From assembly GCF_013284035.1 (NCBI RefSeq), contig NZ_CP054141.1, positions 1,860,001 to 1,924,000 of the forward strand: a stretch of DNA of 64,000 nt, read 5' to 3'. Made by a program: the position numbers and the translations under genes. The DNA comes from Flavobacterium sp. M31R6. GTDB lineage: Bacteria; Bacteroidota; Bacteroidia; Flavobacteriales; Flavobacteriaceae. Positions 54,595 to 62,743 of this stretch are shown in pieces. The notes under the pieces are model-generated. The model made no database searches. It saw only the letters and a list, made by a program, of their open reading frames with translations, and was not told the origin of the DNA. How positions within the stretch are numbered: position 1 is the first letter of the stretch; each line of letters opens with the position of its first letter.

Positions 54595-55869
54595 TTAACG
54601 TTTTTTGGATACGGTTTCTTTTTTTAAATAGTCGCCTTTGGCGGTCAATTCGGCAATTCTTACAATTACGTTTACTGCCTTTTGCATGCTTTCTACTGGA
54701 ACATATTCGTATTTTCCGTGAAAATTATGACCACCTGCAAAGATATTTGGACAAGGCAATCCTTTATAGGACAATTGGCATCCGTCAGTTCCTCCTCTAA
54801 TAGGTTTTATAAGCGGTTTTATACCAAGTTCTCTCATCGCTTTTTCGGCAATAAAGACAATATGTTTGACAGGAAGGACCTTTTCTTTCATATTGTAATA
54901 TTGATCTTTAATTTCTGCAATTACGATGTCTTCTCTAAATTGTTTGGCAAATCTCCTGTTGAATTTTTTAGTGATTTTGGTAATTAAGTCTTTGCGTTTT
55001 TCAAATTTAAATTTGTTATGATCACGAATAATTAATTCCAATACCGTTTCTTCAATGCTTCCCGATAAATGGTGCACATGGAAAAAACCTTCATAGCCTT
55101 TAGTTTCCTGAGGAGTTTCGCCTTTCGGCAGTTCGTTGATAAATTCATTGGCAATAAGCATGGAATTGATCATTTTTCCTTTGGCATAGCCAGGGTGAAC
55201 ACTTTTTCCTTTGAAAATAATTTTTGCTCCCGCAGCATTGAAATTTTCATATTCCAATTCACCTACTTGGCTTCCGTCCATCGTATAGGCCCATTCTGCT
55301 CCAAATTTTTGAACATCAAAATGATGAGCACCGCGGCCTATTTCTTCATCGGGTGTAAATGCAATTCTGATTTTTCCGTGTTTAATTTCAGGATTATTAA
55401 TCAGGAATTCCATAGCGGTTACAATTTCGGTAATTCCAGCTTTGTCATCGGCACCGAGAAGCGTTGTTCCGTCTGTGGTGATTAGTGTTTGCCCTTTATA
55501 TTGTAACAAATCTTTGAAATAGAAAGGGGAGAGGATGATATTTTGTTCAGCATTCAACACAATGTCTTTACCGTCATAATTGGGAACAATTTGTGGTTTT
55601 ACATTGGCGCCAGTGAAATCAGGGGTAGTATCAAAATGCGAAATGAATCCAATTGTAGGAACTTCATGATCTACATTGCTAGGTAGTGTTGCCATGATGT
55701 AGGCTTTGTCATCAATGGTGACATCTTGTAGTCCGATGGTCTTTAATTCTTCAACCAATTTATTGGCTAAATCCCATTGTTTGGCTGTACTGGGTGTGGT
55801 GCTTGAACTTGCGTCTGACTCGGTGTCTATAGTTACATAACTTACAAAGCGATCAATAATATTTTGCAT
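54595..55869 (-). CDS. pepT: peptidase T (tripeptide aminopeptidase)
   Basis: M20-family dizinc aminopeptidase of 424 residues that cleaves the N-terminal residue of tripeptides. Metal ligands are visible in [10 protein letters not shown] (His), [11 protein letters not shown] (bridging Asp), [15 protein letters not shown] (catalytic Glu-Glu), YTMDGS and the C-terminal [14 protein letters not shown]. The dimerisation lid lies at about 210-320. It is the first gene of a unit with the YdeI-like gene. Confidence 0.95.
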   Translation of the reverse strand: MQNIIDRFVSYVTIDTESDASSSTTPSTAKQWDLANKLVEELKTIGLQDVTIDDKAYIMATLPSNVDHEVPTIGFISHFDTTPDFTGANVKPQIVPNYDGKDIVLNAEQNIILSPFYFKDLLQYKGQTLITTDGTTLLGADDKAGITEIVTAMEFLINNPEIKHGKIRIAFTPDEEIGRGAHHFDVQKFGAEWAYTMDGSQVGELEYENFNAAGAKIIFKGKSVHPGYAKGKMINSMLIANEFINELPKGETPQETKGYEGFFHVHHLSGSIEETVLELIIRDHNKFKFEKRKDLITKITKKFNRRFAKQFREDIVIAEIKDQYYNMKEKVLPVKHIVFIAEKAMRELGIKPLIKPIRGGTDGCQLSYKGLPCPNIFAGGHNFHGKYEYVPVESMQKAVNVIVRIAELTAKGDYLKKETVSKKR

Positions 55870-55885
55870 GGTATTTGTTTTTGAA

Positions 55886-55893
55886 CAAAGATA
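55886..55893 (-). promoter_or_regulatory. -7 element of pepT
   Basis: The minus-strand sequence TATCTTTG matches TAnnTTTG, 17 bases upstream of the ATG. Confidence 0.5.
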
Positions 55894-55956
55894 AACATTT
55901 TTAAAAAAGTGATTGTTGGTTTTGAATGGTCTTGTTGTGATGTGCTTAAATAAAAA

Positions 55957-55978
55957 AAATCCGTTGCAAAACGGATTT
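55957..55978 (-). terminator. terminator of the coiled-coil protein gene
   Basis: Stem AAATCCGTT / AACGGATTT with a 4-base loop and a minus-strand T-run. Confidence 0.85.
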
Positions 55979-56029
55979 TCATTTAAAATTGGTTATAAGT
56001 TAGGTTTGGTTTGGTTTGAGGGGTTAGTT

Positions 56030-56785
56030 TTATTTTGATGCTTTTTCTGCTGCTATTTTCGCATCGGCGGCTGCTTTTTTTGCAGCTTCAGCTTCAGCTT
56101 TTGCCATTTGTTCTTCCAATAGGGTTGATTTTTGCAATGCTAATTTTGCAGACTCTGCTAATTTTTGATCAGCTTCTTCTTTTTCTTTTTTCAGCTTTTC
56201 AACATCTTTATATAGCTTTTCTTGAGCTTCTTTAGCTTTTTCTGCTTCTTTTTGGTAGGCAGCTATTTTTTCATTTGATAATTTTTCTGCTTCCTTGGCT
56301 GCTTTTGCATCCGCTTCGGCTTTTGCTTTAGCGGCAATCGCTTCTTCTTTGGCTGCTTTTGCATCCGCTTCGGCTTTTGCTTTAGCTTCGATAGCTGCTA
56401 TTTTTGCTGCTTCTTTGGCCTCAGCCGTAGATTTTTTATCAGCTTCAGCTTTGGCTTTTGCGGCAATCGCTTCTTCTTTGGCTGCGGCTATTTTTGCTTC
56501 TTCGGCTGCTTTTTTATCTGCTTCAGCTTTTGCTTTAGCTGCTTTTTCTGCAGCTACTTTGGCCTCGGCTGCTGCTTTTTTTTCTGCTTCAACTTTTGCT
56601 AAATATGCTTTTTCCTGATCTTTTAAATCTTGCATTTGTTTTTTAAAATCAATTGGGGCTGCTTCTGTTTTAGCAGTAATTGTAGCGGAACTTTCTGTAC
56701 CTACAGCTTCATTTTTGGATTCTTGTGCAAAAAAACTTTGGGAAAATGTTAGAAGAACAATGATCAATGGTAATTTTAAATTCAT
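56030..56785 (-). CDS. secreted Ala/Lys/Glu-rich coiled-coil protein
   Basis: A 251-residue exported protein with a signal peptide 1-20 ending FFAQ. Almost the whole mature chain (about 50-250) is a predicted single long coiled coil of Ala, Lys and Glu, with repeats such as EEAIAAKAKAEADAKAAK. A 38-base DNA stretch recurs exactly with a 54-base (18-residue) period at 56295 and 56349. It resembles the TolA/OmpA-linker type by composition only. The role is unknown; it may be a periplasmic spacer. Confidence 0.75.
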   Translation of the reverse strand: MNLKLPLIIVLLTFSQSFFAQESKNEAVGTESSATITAKTEAAPIDFKKQMQDLKDQEKAYLAKVEAEKKAAAEAKVAAEKAAKAKAEADKKAAEEAKIAAAKEEAIAAKAKAEADKKSTAEAKEAAKIAAIEAKAKAEADAKAAKEEAIAAKAKAEADAKAAKEAEKLSNEKIAAYQKEAEKAKEAQEKLYKDVEKLKKEKEEADQKLAESAKLALQKSTLLEEQMAKAEAEAAKKAAADAKIAAEKASK

Positions 56786-56829
56786 GATTTTGTGGTGTTT
56801 GGTTAAATTTTGGATTAGTTTAGGAAAGA

Positions 56830-56837
56830 CAAATATA
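56830..56837 (-). promoter_or_regulatory. -7 element of the coiled-coil gene
   Basis: The minus-strand sequence TATATTTG matches TAnnTTTG, 45 bases upstream of the ATG. Confidence 0.5.
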
Positions 56838-56976
56838 ACTTTTTTTTCATTTTTTTAACTTTTTAGGTAAAAAATATTTTTATTTTTTGTTAAAAGGTGT
56901 TTTTATTAATTTCGAGTGTCTTATTTAGAAAATTTAAAAATGATTGCTAATAAAACAAGTGCTTTTTAAACAAAAA

Positions 56977-57000
56977 AAATCTGCCAGTTACGGCAGATTT
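56977..57000 (-). terminator. terminator of the SPFH gene
   Basis: Stem AAATCTGCC / GGCAGATTT with a 6-base loop and a T-run on the minus strand. Confidence 0.88.
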
Positions 57001-57022
57001 TTTTAAGAATTGGAATTTTGAT

Positions 57023-58936
57023 TTATTCCCCTTTTCTAGTGTTTTCTTTACTTTTATCAGTATCCATCATTTCCATCAGCTTTAGGCCTAATAATCCACT
57101 CATGGATCCGTCGGTACCATTGCTTCCAGAAATAAGTACATCTGGAATGACTTTGATTTTACCTTTACCAATCTCTTCCGTGATTTTGTATTTTGTAAAG
57201 TTATCACCACCCATTGCAGAAACTTGTAGCTGATATGCTTCGGCTGTAGATTTACCAATAGCCATAATTTTTTCGGCTTCGGCAAGACCTGTTTTAGAGA
57301 TTCTTTCGGCTTCGGCACTGGCAGTAAGTTTGGTAGCTTCGGCTTGAGCGCCTGCTCTTGCTTTTGTGGCTTCGGCTTCTGCATTGGCTCGCATTTTAGT
57401 GGCCTCAGCTTCAGCATTTACGTTAAGTTTCAAACTTGTGGCATCTCCTTCGGCTTTTTTAACGGTGGCATCTGCGGTACGTTGCGCAATTTCAACACTT
57501 TGGGAAGCTTTTACAATTTCTTTTTGCATATCGGCAATAGCAGTTTCCTTTTCCATTCCTTGGCGTTGTTCCTGCGCCATTTTTTGAGTCTGGTAGGTTT
57601 TTTGCTCTTCTTCGGCAATTTTTCTATCAGTCAATGTTTTCATCAATGATTCTGGAGGAACAATATCTCCAATTAAGGTGTCAACAGCATTAACATTGTA
57701 TTCGTCTAAAACTACTTTGATGTGGTTTTTAGCCGATTCTTGGCGCTCTTTTCTGGTAGAAAGGAATGAAATCACATCACTTTCCTGAGCTGAGTTTCTG
57801 AAATAATTTCCAATGGTAGGTTCCAATACTTGAGAAACCAAGTTATTCATGCTTCCAAAACGAGCAATAACTTTTGGTGCTTCGTTCGCCGGTACGTGAA
57901 TGATTTGCGATACATCAAGGTTAAAGGGAAAACCATCTTTGGAGCGAACCGTAATGGTAGAAAGATTTTGATCTAAGTTGTGAGATTCACTTCTAGCATC
58001 AGCCCAGTTCAATACCAAGTTTGTGGTTGGTACTGGTTCTAATTTGGTTGTATATTTGTTAAGAGCATATTTCCCAGGTCCAAAAGGTTCCATCCAAACA
58101 CCGCGTTGTCCTTTTGAAACGATATTTCCGTGTTTGAAAGTGTCGCCAGTAACATCTTGTCCATCTTCACCAATATAAGAGATTACAACGCCAACATATC
58201 CAATAGGGACATCGGTCATAGGGGTTTGTTCAATTTGAACAGCCCATGAGTTGATATAATAGGAACCGGCAAGCATAACTTGTGGTTGCAAACCTCTATT
58301 TCCTCCATTTTTTAAGAATTGATCAAAATCCTGAAAGTTATTGTGGCCATCTACAAATTTACCAGCTATTTGTCCAATAGGGATTGGCTCTCCATCCATG
58401 GCTGTAACAATTCCGACCATGTTTTCCGAAATGACCACTTGGGGAGAAATGACTACTTCAAATAAATGAGTGTTGATACGATAAGATCCTGTAGTGACAA
58501 AGGCAGATTGTCTTCCTTTTTGCCCGCCATTGTCAAGAAACATTGTAGCGTCTTGGAAATTATCAGAGTTTACTTTTTGGGCAAGAATGCGCCCTGTTGG
58601 AATTTCGGCACCATCTTTACTCAATAGCAAACCGATATTTCCTTCTGGGATAATAGTGAACGAGGCCATGTCTATCGAAAATTGCCATGGCCACATCGCC
58701 CAATACAATCCTGGAGCAAGTGTTTTGGCTTGATAACCCGCTTCTCCTTTGGTTGCGATAATTCTGCCGTCAGGCAATGATTTATCAGCGCCAAAAAGCA
58801 CGAATTTTTTGGTGACTAAGCCGATTTTGTTTTCTGGAACGATAACCATTCCGAAGAAAACACGTAAAACAAATTTGTAAAAAAGAAAGGATAATACAAT
58901 TAAGAATATCCACCAGTAGGTAAGAAAAAATGACAT
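57023..58936 (-). CDS. flotillin-like SPFH domain protein
   Basis: A 637-residue membrane-associated scaffold. One N-terminal TM segment (about 7-30) is followed by a long beta-rich region carrying repeated IPIGQI/PTGRIL-type loops (about 30-300) and the SPFH/band-7 domain (about 300-450). A helical Ala/Glu-rich tail (about 470-590) has tandem AEAEATKMRANAEAEATKA units, as in flotillins, and the C terminus is SGSNGTDGSMSGLLGLKLME. Flotillins organise membrane microdomains. It is a single gene with its own -7 element. Confidence 0.88.
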   Translation of the reverse strand: MSFFLTYWWIFLIVLSFLFYKFVLRVFFGMVIVPENKIGLVTKKFVLFGADKSLPDGRIIATKGEAGYQAKTLAPGLYWAMWPWQFSIDMASFTIIPEGNIGLLLSKDGAEIPTGRILAQKVNSDNFQDATMFLDNGGQKGRQSAFVTTGSYRINTHLFEVVISPQVVISENMVGIVTAMDGEPIPIGQIAGKFVDGHNNFQDFDQFLKNGGNRGLQPQVMLAGSYYINSWAVQIEQTPMTDVPIGYVGVVISYIGEDGQDVTGDTFKHGNIVSKGQRGVWMEPFGPGKYALNKYTTKLEPVPTTNLVLNWADARSESHNLDQNLSTITVRSKDGFPFNLDVSQIIHVPANEAPKVIARFGSMNNLVSQVLEPTIGNYFRNSAQESDVISFLSTRKERQESAKNHIKVVLDEYNVNAVDTLIGDIVPPESLMKTLTDRKIAEEEQKTYQTQKMAQEQRQGMEKETAIADMQKEIVKASQSVEIAQRTADATVKKAEGDATSLKLNVNAEAEATKMRANAEAEATKARAGAQAEATKLTASAEAERISKTGLAEAEKIMAIGKSTAEAYQLQVSAMGGDNFTKYKITEEIGKGKIKVIPDVLISGSNGTDGSMSGLLGLKLMEMMDTDKSKENTRKGE

Positions 58937-58956
58937 ATCGGTTAAGGTTTAGATTA

Positions 58957-58964
58957 CAAACATA
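58957..58964 (-). promoter_or_regulatory. -7 element of the SPFH gene
   Basis: The minus-strand sequence TATGTTTG matches TAnnTTTG, 21 bases upstream of the ATG. Confidence 0.5.
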
Positions 58965-59128
58965 ATTTATTTTTCTTGTAATCTGATTCTTGTTTGAAAT
59001 TATTTTCCAACTTTTTGAGCATTAAATTTTGAATGCATTTCTTTAGTTTTTTATAGAAATCAGATATGAATTATATTATTGTTAAGTAGAATTTATTGTC
59101 TAATTTGCAGTTAATAAGGAATAGATAT

Positions 59129-60091
59129 ATGGCATTATTTAATCGATTGAATTTGAAAGCAAAATCTCTAGTCAATACGGGGTTTGGCTCCAGCGCATCC
59201 AGTTATGGAGGTCGTTTTATTAATAAGGATGGCTCTGCAAATGCAGTTAAAAAAGGTGTTGGATTTTTGGACAGAATCAGTTGGTACCATACCATGCTGG
59301 ATATGTCTTCCTGGAAATTTCTTTCGATTCTTTTGTTGTTCTATATTACAATCAATTTTGTATTTGCGTTGCTGTATTTTGGAATCGGAATTGAGCATCT
59401 CAACGGGATTCAAACGAACGATGATGTGTGGGTGCAATTTGGGCAGGCTTATTTTTTTAGTGCACAAACGTTTACCACAGTTGGGTATGGACATATCAGT
59501 CCAACCGGATTTTACACGAGTGCCTTATCTTCTGCCGAAGCTTTGATGGGATTGTTGAGTTTTGCTATTGCCACAGGTTTGTTTTTTGGAAGATTTAGTA
59601 AACCTTCCATTTTTCTGAAATTTTCCCACCATGCTATTATTGCACCTTTTAATGAAGGAAAAGCATTGATGTTTAGGCTCGCTCCTTATAAAAATACCAA
59701 TTATATTGATGCAGAAGTTAATTTGACACTTGGAATGCGAATCGAGGAGAATGGAGTGATGACGAATAAATTTTACACTTTGGATTTGGAATATCAAAAA
59801 ATAAATTCGCTGGCACTGAGCTGGACATTGGTTCACCCAATAACCAGTGAAAGCCCTTTATATGGATTGAGAGCTTCGGATTATGAATCTATTTCGGGTG
59901 AAATTATAGTGATTATCAAAACATTTGATGATATGTTCAGCACAACGGTGGCGACTCGGACTTCTTATACTTTTGATGAAGTCATTTATGGAGCCAAATT
60001 TAAGGCGATGTATTCCCAAAGTGAAAATCATCAAAGTACTGTCTTGGACTTAGGTTTGTTAAGTGACTTTGATATAGTAGTTATAGATTAG
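59129..60091 (+). CDS. inward-rectifier-type potassium channel (KirBac)
   Basis: A 320-residue channel from ATG 59129; eleven codons upstream open only at a TTG and overlap a TAATTTG promoter-like word. Two TM helices (about 62-90 and 135-160) flank the pore loop, with selectivity filter TVGYG at 117-121 in QTFTTVGYGHISPTG. The C-terminal cytoplasmic immunoglobulin-like Kir domain (about 165-315) has MFRLAPYKNTNYIDAEVNL and LVHPITSESPLYG. It gates K+ flux, in KirBac under lipid control. It overlaps the convergent sirtuin gene by 11 bases. Confidence 0.93.
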   Translation: MALFNRLNLKAKSLVNTGFGSSASSYGGRFINKDGSANAVKKGVGFLDRISWYHTMLDMSSWKFLSILLLFYITINFVFALLYFGIGIEHLNGIQTNDDVWVQFGQAYFFSAQTFTTVGYGHISPTGFYTSALSSAEALMGLLSFAIATGLFFGRFSKPSIFLKFSHHAIIAPFNEGKALMFRLAPYKNTNYIDAEVNLTLGMRIEENGVMTNKFYTLDLEYQKINSLALSWTLVHPITSESPLYGLRASDYESISGEIIVIIKTFDDMFSTTVATRTSYTFDEVIYGAKFKAMYSQSENHQSTVLDLGLLSDFDIVVID

Positions 60092-60773
60092 TTTGTAGTT
60101 TTTCTTGTAAAATACGCACTCCTTCCGAAGCGATATTCGGAATTACTTCAAGGGAGTTTCTAAGATTAGGAATTTTTATGGGTTTTGGATCGATATAATA
60201 AATTGGAGTTTTTTTTGGAGTAAAATTAATTAAGCCTGCTGCTGGATAAACCTGTAATGAGGTGCCAATTACTGCAAAGTAATCGGCTTGTTCTGTTATT
60301 GTGATGGCTTCTTCTAAAGCAGGAACTTGTTCACCAAACCAAACAATATGGGGACGAAGTTGATTTCCCTGTTGGTCAACATCTCCAAAATTTAAATCGT
60401 CATGCCAATCTAAGATGTAGTTTTCGTTTCTGGAACTTCGAACTTTTAATAATTGCCCATGCAAATGGATGATGTTTGTACTTCCGGCACGTTCGTGTAA
60501 ATCATCCACATTTTGGGTGATGATGTAAACGTCAAAATCATTTTCCAATTCGGCCAAAATATGATGGCCTAAATTGGGCTGTACTTCTTTTAATTGTTGA
60601 CGTCTTTGGTTATAAAAATCAAGTACCAATGCTGGGTTTTTGTGCCAGCCTTGGGGAGTGGCAACATCCATTACATTATGACCTTCCCATAATCCATCAC
60701 TATCGCGAAATGTTTTGATACCGCTTTCGGCGCTAATTCCGGCTCCGGTAAGAACCACTAATTTCTTTTTCAT
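60081..60773 (-). CDS. NAD-dependent protein deacylase (sirtuin, class III, no zinc cysteines)
   Basis: A 230-residue sirtuin. NAD motifs are GAGISAESGIKTFR (10-23) and TQNVDDLHERAG (86-97), with catalytic His105 in HLHGQ. Tyr54 and Arg57 in FYNQRR form the Y-x-x-R pair that gives SIRT5/CobB-type desuccinylase activity. The small domain between HLHGQLLKVRSS and LRPHIVWFGE has no cysteine at all, so the usual structural zinc cannot be bound by Cys4. It is divergent from the SpoU methyltransferase gene. Confidence 0.92.
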   Translation of the reverse strand: MKKKLVVLTGAGISAESGIKTFRDSDGLWEGHNVMDVATPQGWHKNPALVLDFYNQRRQQLKEVQPNLGHHILAELENDFDVYIITQNVDDLHERAGSTNIIHLHGQLLKVRSSRNENYILDWHDDLNFGDVDQQGNQLRPHIVWFGEQVPALEEAITITEQADYFAVIGTSLQVYPAAGLINFTPKKTPIYYIDPKPIKIPNLRNSLEVIPNIASEGVRILQEKLQTNL

Positions 60774-60835
60774 CTGTAAAACATTAGATCATAAAACTAC
60801 TCTTTTTTAGTATTTTTACCAAAAAAATACGTGCA

Positions 60836-61501
60836 ATGATTGATTTGGATTACCTTAATTTTCTTGAAAATATTATAACAGACAACAGGAAAGAAAAATT
60901 TTTGAAAGTTTTGAAAGACAGAACAAAACATTTTACAATTGCTGTCGAAGATGTTTTTCAAATGCATAATGCGAGTGCAGTAATGCGCAGTTGTGAGGTT
61001 TTTGGTATTCAGGAATTACATGTTATTGAAGAACGTTATGGTAAACGAATCGATAAGGAAATCGCGATGGGTGCCCAAAAATGGGTGGATATTTCTACTT
61101 ATGACAGTGTTACGAATTGTATCGACACTTTGAAAGATAAAGGATATCAAATCATTGCTACTACACCGCACGAAAATGATTGTTTACTGGAGGATTTTGA
61201 TATTTCCAAACGCAGTGCGTTGTTTTTTGGTACCGAAAGAGATGGATTGTCGGAAGAGATTCTTCAGAAAGCGGATGGTTTCCTTAAAATTCCGATGGTG
61301 GGGTTTACAGAGAGTTTGAACATTTCAGTTTCGGCGGCGATTATTATTCAGAATCTGACTAATCGTTTACGTAATTCCGATGTTGTTTGGGAATTGACTG
61401 AAGAAGAGATTTTGGAGAAGAGATTGGATTGGGCCAAGAAGTCAATTAAAGATATCAAGAGGATTCAAGCGAGGTATTTTGAGGAGAATCCCCAGAAATA
61501 A
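60836..61501 (+). CDS. SpoU/TrmH-family RNA 2'-O-methyltransferase
   Basis: A 221-residue SPOUT methyltransferase close to TrmH (tRNA Gm18). Motif 1 is VFQMHNASAVMRSCEVFGIQ, motif 2 is FFGTERDGLSEE and motif 3 is PMVGFTESLNISVSAAIII. The C terminus is a short helical extension. TrmH is likely, but another rRNA/tRNA ribose target cannot be excluded. It is a single gene whose start is 62 bases from the divergent sirtuin gene. Confidence 0.9.
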   Translation: MIDLDYLNFLENIITDNRKEKFLKVLKDRTKHFTIAVEDVFQMHNASAVMRSCEVFGIQELHVIEERYGKRIDKEIAMGAQKWVDISTYDSVTNCIDTLKDKGYQIIATTPHENDCLLEDFDISKRSALFFGTERDGLSEEILQKADGFLKIPMVGFTESLNISVSAAIIIQNLTNRLRNSDVVWELTEEEILEKRLDWAKKSIKDIKRIQARYFEENPQK

Positions 61502-61616
61502 ATTTCAATAGCAATAGGAAATTTCAATTTCAAAATTTAGAAGACTGTTGTTATTTATAAATATTTCTTATTCTTTTATTGCTATTGCCATTGAAATTGT
61601 CATTAAAATTGAAATG

Positions 61617-61735
61617 TTTTGCGTGAGGGATAGCAGTAAGCTACCGAAGTAGCACGGATAGCCCGACAGCATAAAGGGAAGGGACCAAATCACCGTTTTG
61701 CGATGAGTTGGTCCCTTTCCTTTATGGTGGCACGC
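61617..61735. repeat. hairpin-bearing intergenic repeat with 19-base stem
   Basis: GCGTGAGGGATAG...GATAGCCCGACAG leads into a hairpin whose arms are CATAAAGGGAAGGGACCAA (61670-61688) and TTGGTCCCTTTCCTTTATG (61708-61726), pairing at all 19 positions with one wobble. It is closed by GTGGCACGCCC. Located between convergent genes, it may end both transcripts. The form is that of a dispersed Flavobacterium intergenic element. Confidence 0.7.
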
Positions 61736-61772
61736 CCAAATATTATTTAATCATAAATTTGCGTATTGCTAA

Positions 61773-62540
61773 TTATTTTTTCTTCAAGATTTTGTACTGT
61801 TCGTAGCAACCGCTTATGGCATCCATGATTTGAAGGTCATTTGCGGATTTGATAAAAGCTTCGGAGTAACTGCAACGGGTTAATATATCAGCAATTTCAT
61901 CTTGAGAAACACCCAGTAATAATGAAATGGTTTCTCTGTCGTATCTTGTTTCCATAAGGTTTCTTACGGTGTCATCCTTTCGCATCTCTCTAAGTTTTTT
62001 GAGCTGCTGTGGCTTTTTGCCAAAGAAATTGTAAAGCATATCTGCGGGGTTGAATATGGAACCCAATACTTTTCCGAATGCCTCGGGTGCGTATTGTCCT
62101 GCTTCGTAACCTTGACCTAAGCCAGAGATACTATAGCGATAATCTTCTTTTATTGGGATTAATTTGGAATCAATTTCAAGATAACCAGTTAGGTAATATG
62201 GGCTTATCACAACTTCGTGTAGCGGAATTGCTTTTTGGGTAAGTTGGATGGTAGTTTTTTTGTTTTTGACCCAGTCATTGGTAACGCGGACACGTAATGA
62301 TTCGTAACCAAGAAGAGTTATGTGAAGGGTGTCACTTTGGGTAACAGCCAATTCAAAATAACCTTTGTTGTCTGTAGTGGTTCCTGTAACCTGATTGATG
62401 TTGATGATGTTTACACCAGCTAATGGGGTACCGGTGTTGTCGCTGATAATGGTACCAGAGATTTTTGTGGGGGCTTCAGTGATTTGGGCAACTGAACTTA
62501 TGGAGGTAACTAAAAATAAAAAAAGTACAAAATATTTCAT
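61773..62540 (-). CDS. secreted CarboxypepD_reg-like domain protein
   Basis: A 255-residue exported protein with a signal peptide 1-18. The carboxypeptidase-regulatory-like beta-sandwich (about 26-105) has KISGTIISDNTGTPLAGVNI and TTDNKGYFELAVTQSD. This is followed by HEVVISPYYLTGYLEIDSKL and a helical C-terminal part. The family is widespread in Bacteroidota and often linked to the outer membrane; its role is unknown. It is a single gene. Confidence 0.8.
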   Translation of the reverse strand: MKYFVLFLFLVTSISSVAQITEAPTKISGTIISDNTGTPLAGVNIININQVTGTTTDNKGYFELAVTQSDTLHITLLGYESLRVRVTNDWVKNKKTTIQLTQKAIPLHEVVISPYYLTGYLEIDSKLIPIKEDYRYSISGLGQGYEAGQYAPEAFGKVLGSIFNPADMLYNFFGKKPQQLKKLREMRKDDTVRNLMETRYDRETISLLLGVSQDEIADILTRCSYSEAFIKSANDLQIMDAISGCYEQYKILKKK

Positions 62541-62696
62541 AAACTGGTTTAAAAGTTTAAAAGTAGTAAAACGGTATTAAATATTTTGTTGTTCCATTAT
62601 AATTATAAGAAAATTAACAAAGTGACAATATTGTTGAGCTAAATCAGTCTGTTTTGGTTGATGAGTTTTTGCCTACTGATGATGTATTATAAAAAA

Positions 62697-62722
62697 AAAT
62701 CTCCCGAATGTTCGGGAGATTT
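62697..62722 (-). terminator. terminator of the DEAD-box helicase gene
   Basis: Stem AAATCTCCCGAA / TTCGGGAGATTT, with an A-run on the plus strand giving a T-run on the minus strand. Confidence 0.88.
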
Positions 62723-62743
62723 ATATTTGAATTGCTAATTGTA

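Noticed and set aside
56003..56018. (GGTTT)3 repeat similar to the complement of the CCAAA repeat
   Set aside because: Only three units, placed after the stop of the coiled-coil gene, not at a start or promoter; no frame effect.
56295..56618. Plus-strand Ala/Ser/Phe-rich ORF of 107 codons with repeats
   Set aside because: Antisense shadow of the coiled-coil gene, with no promoter or start context.
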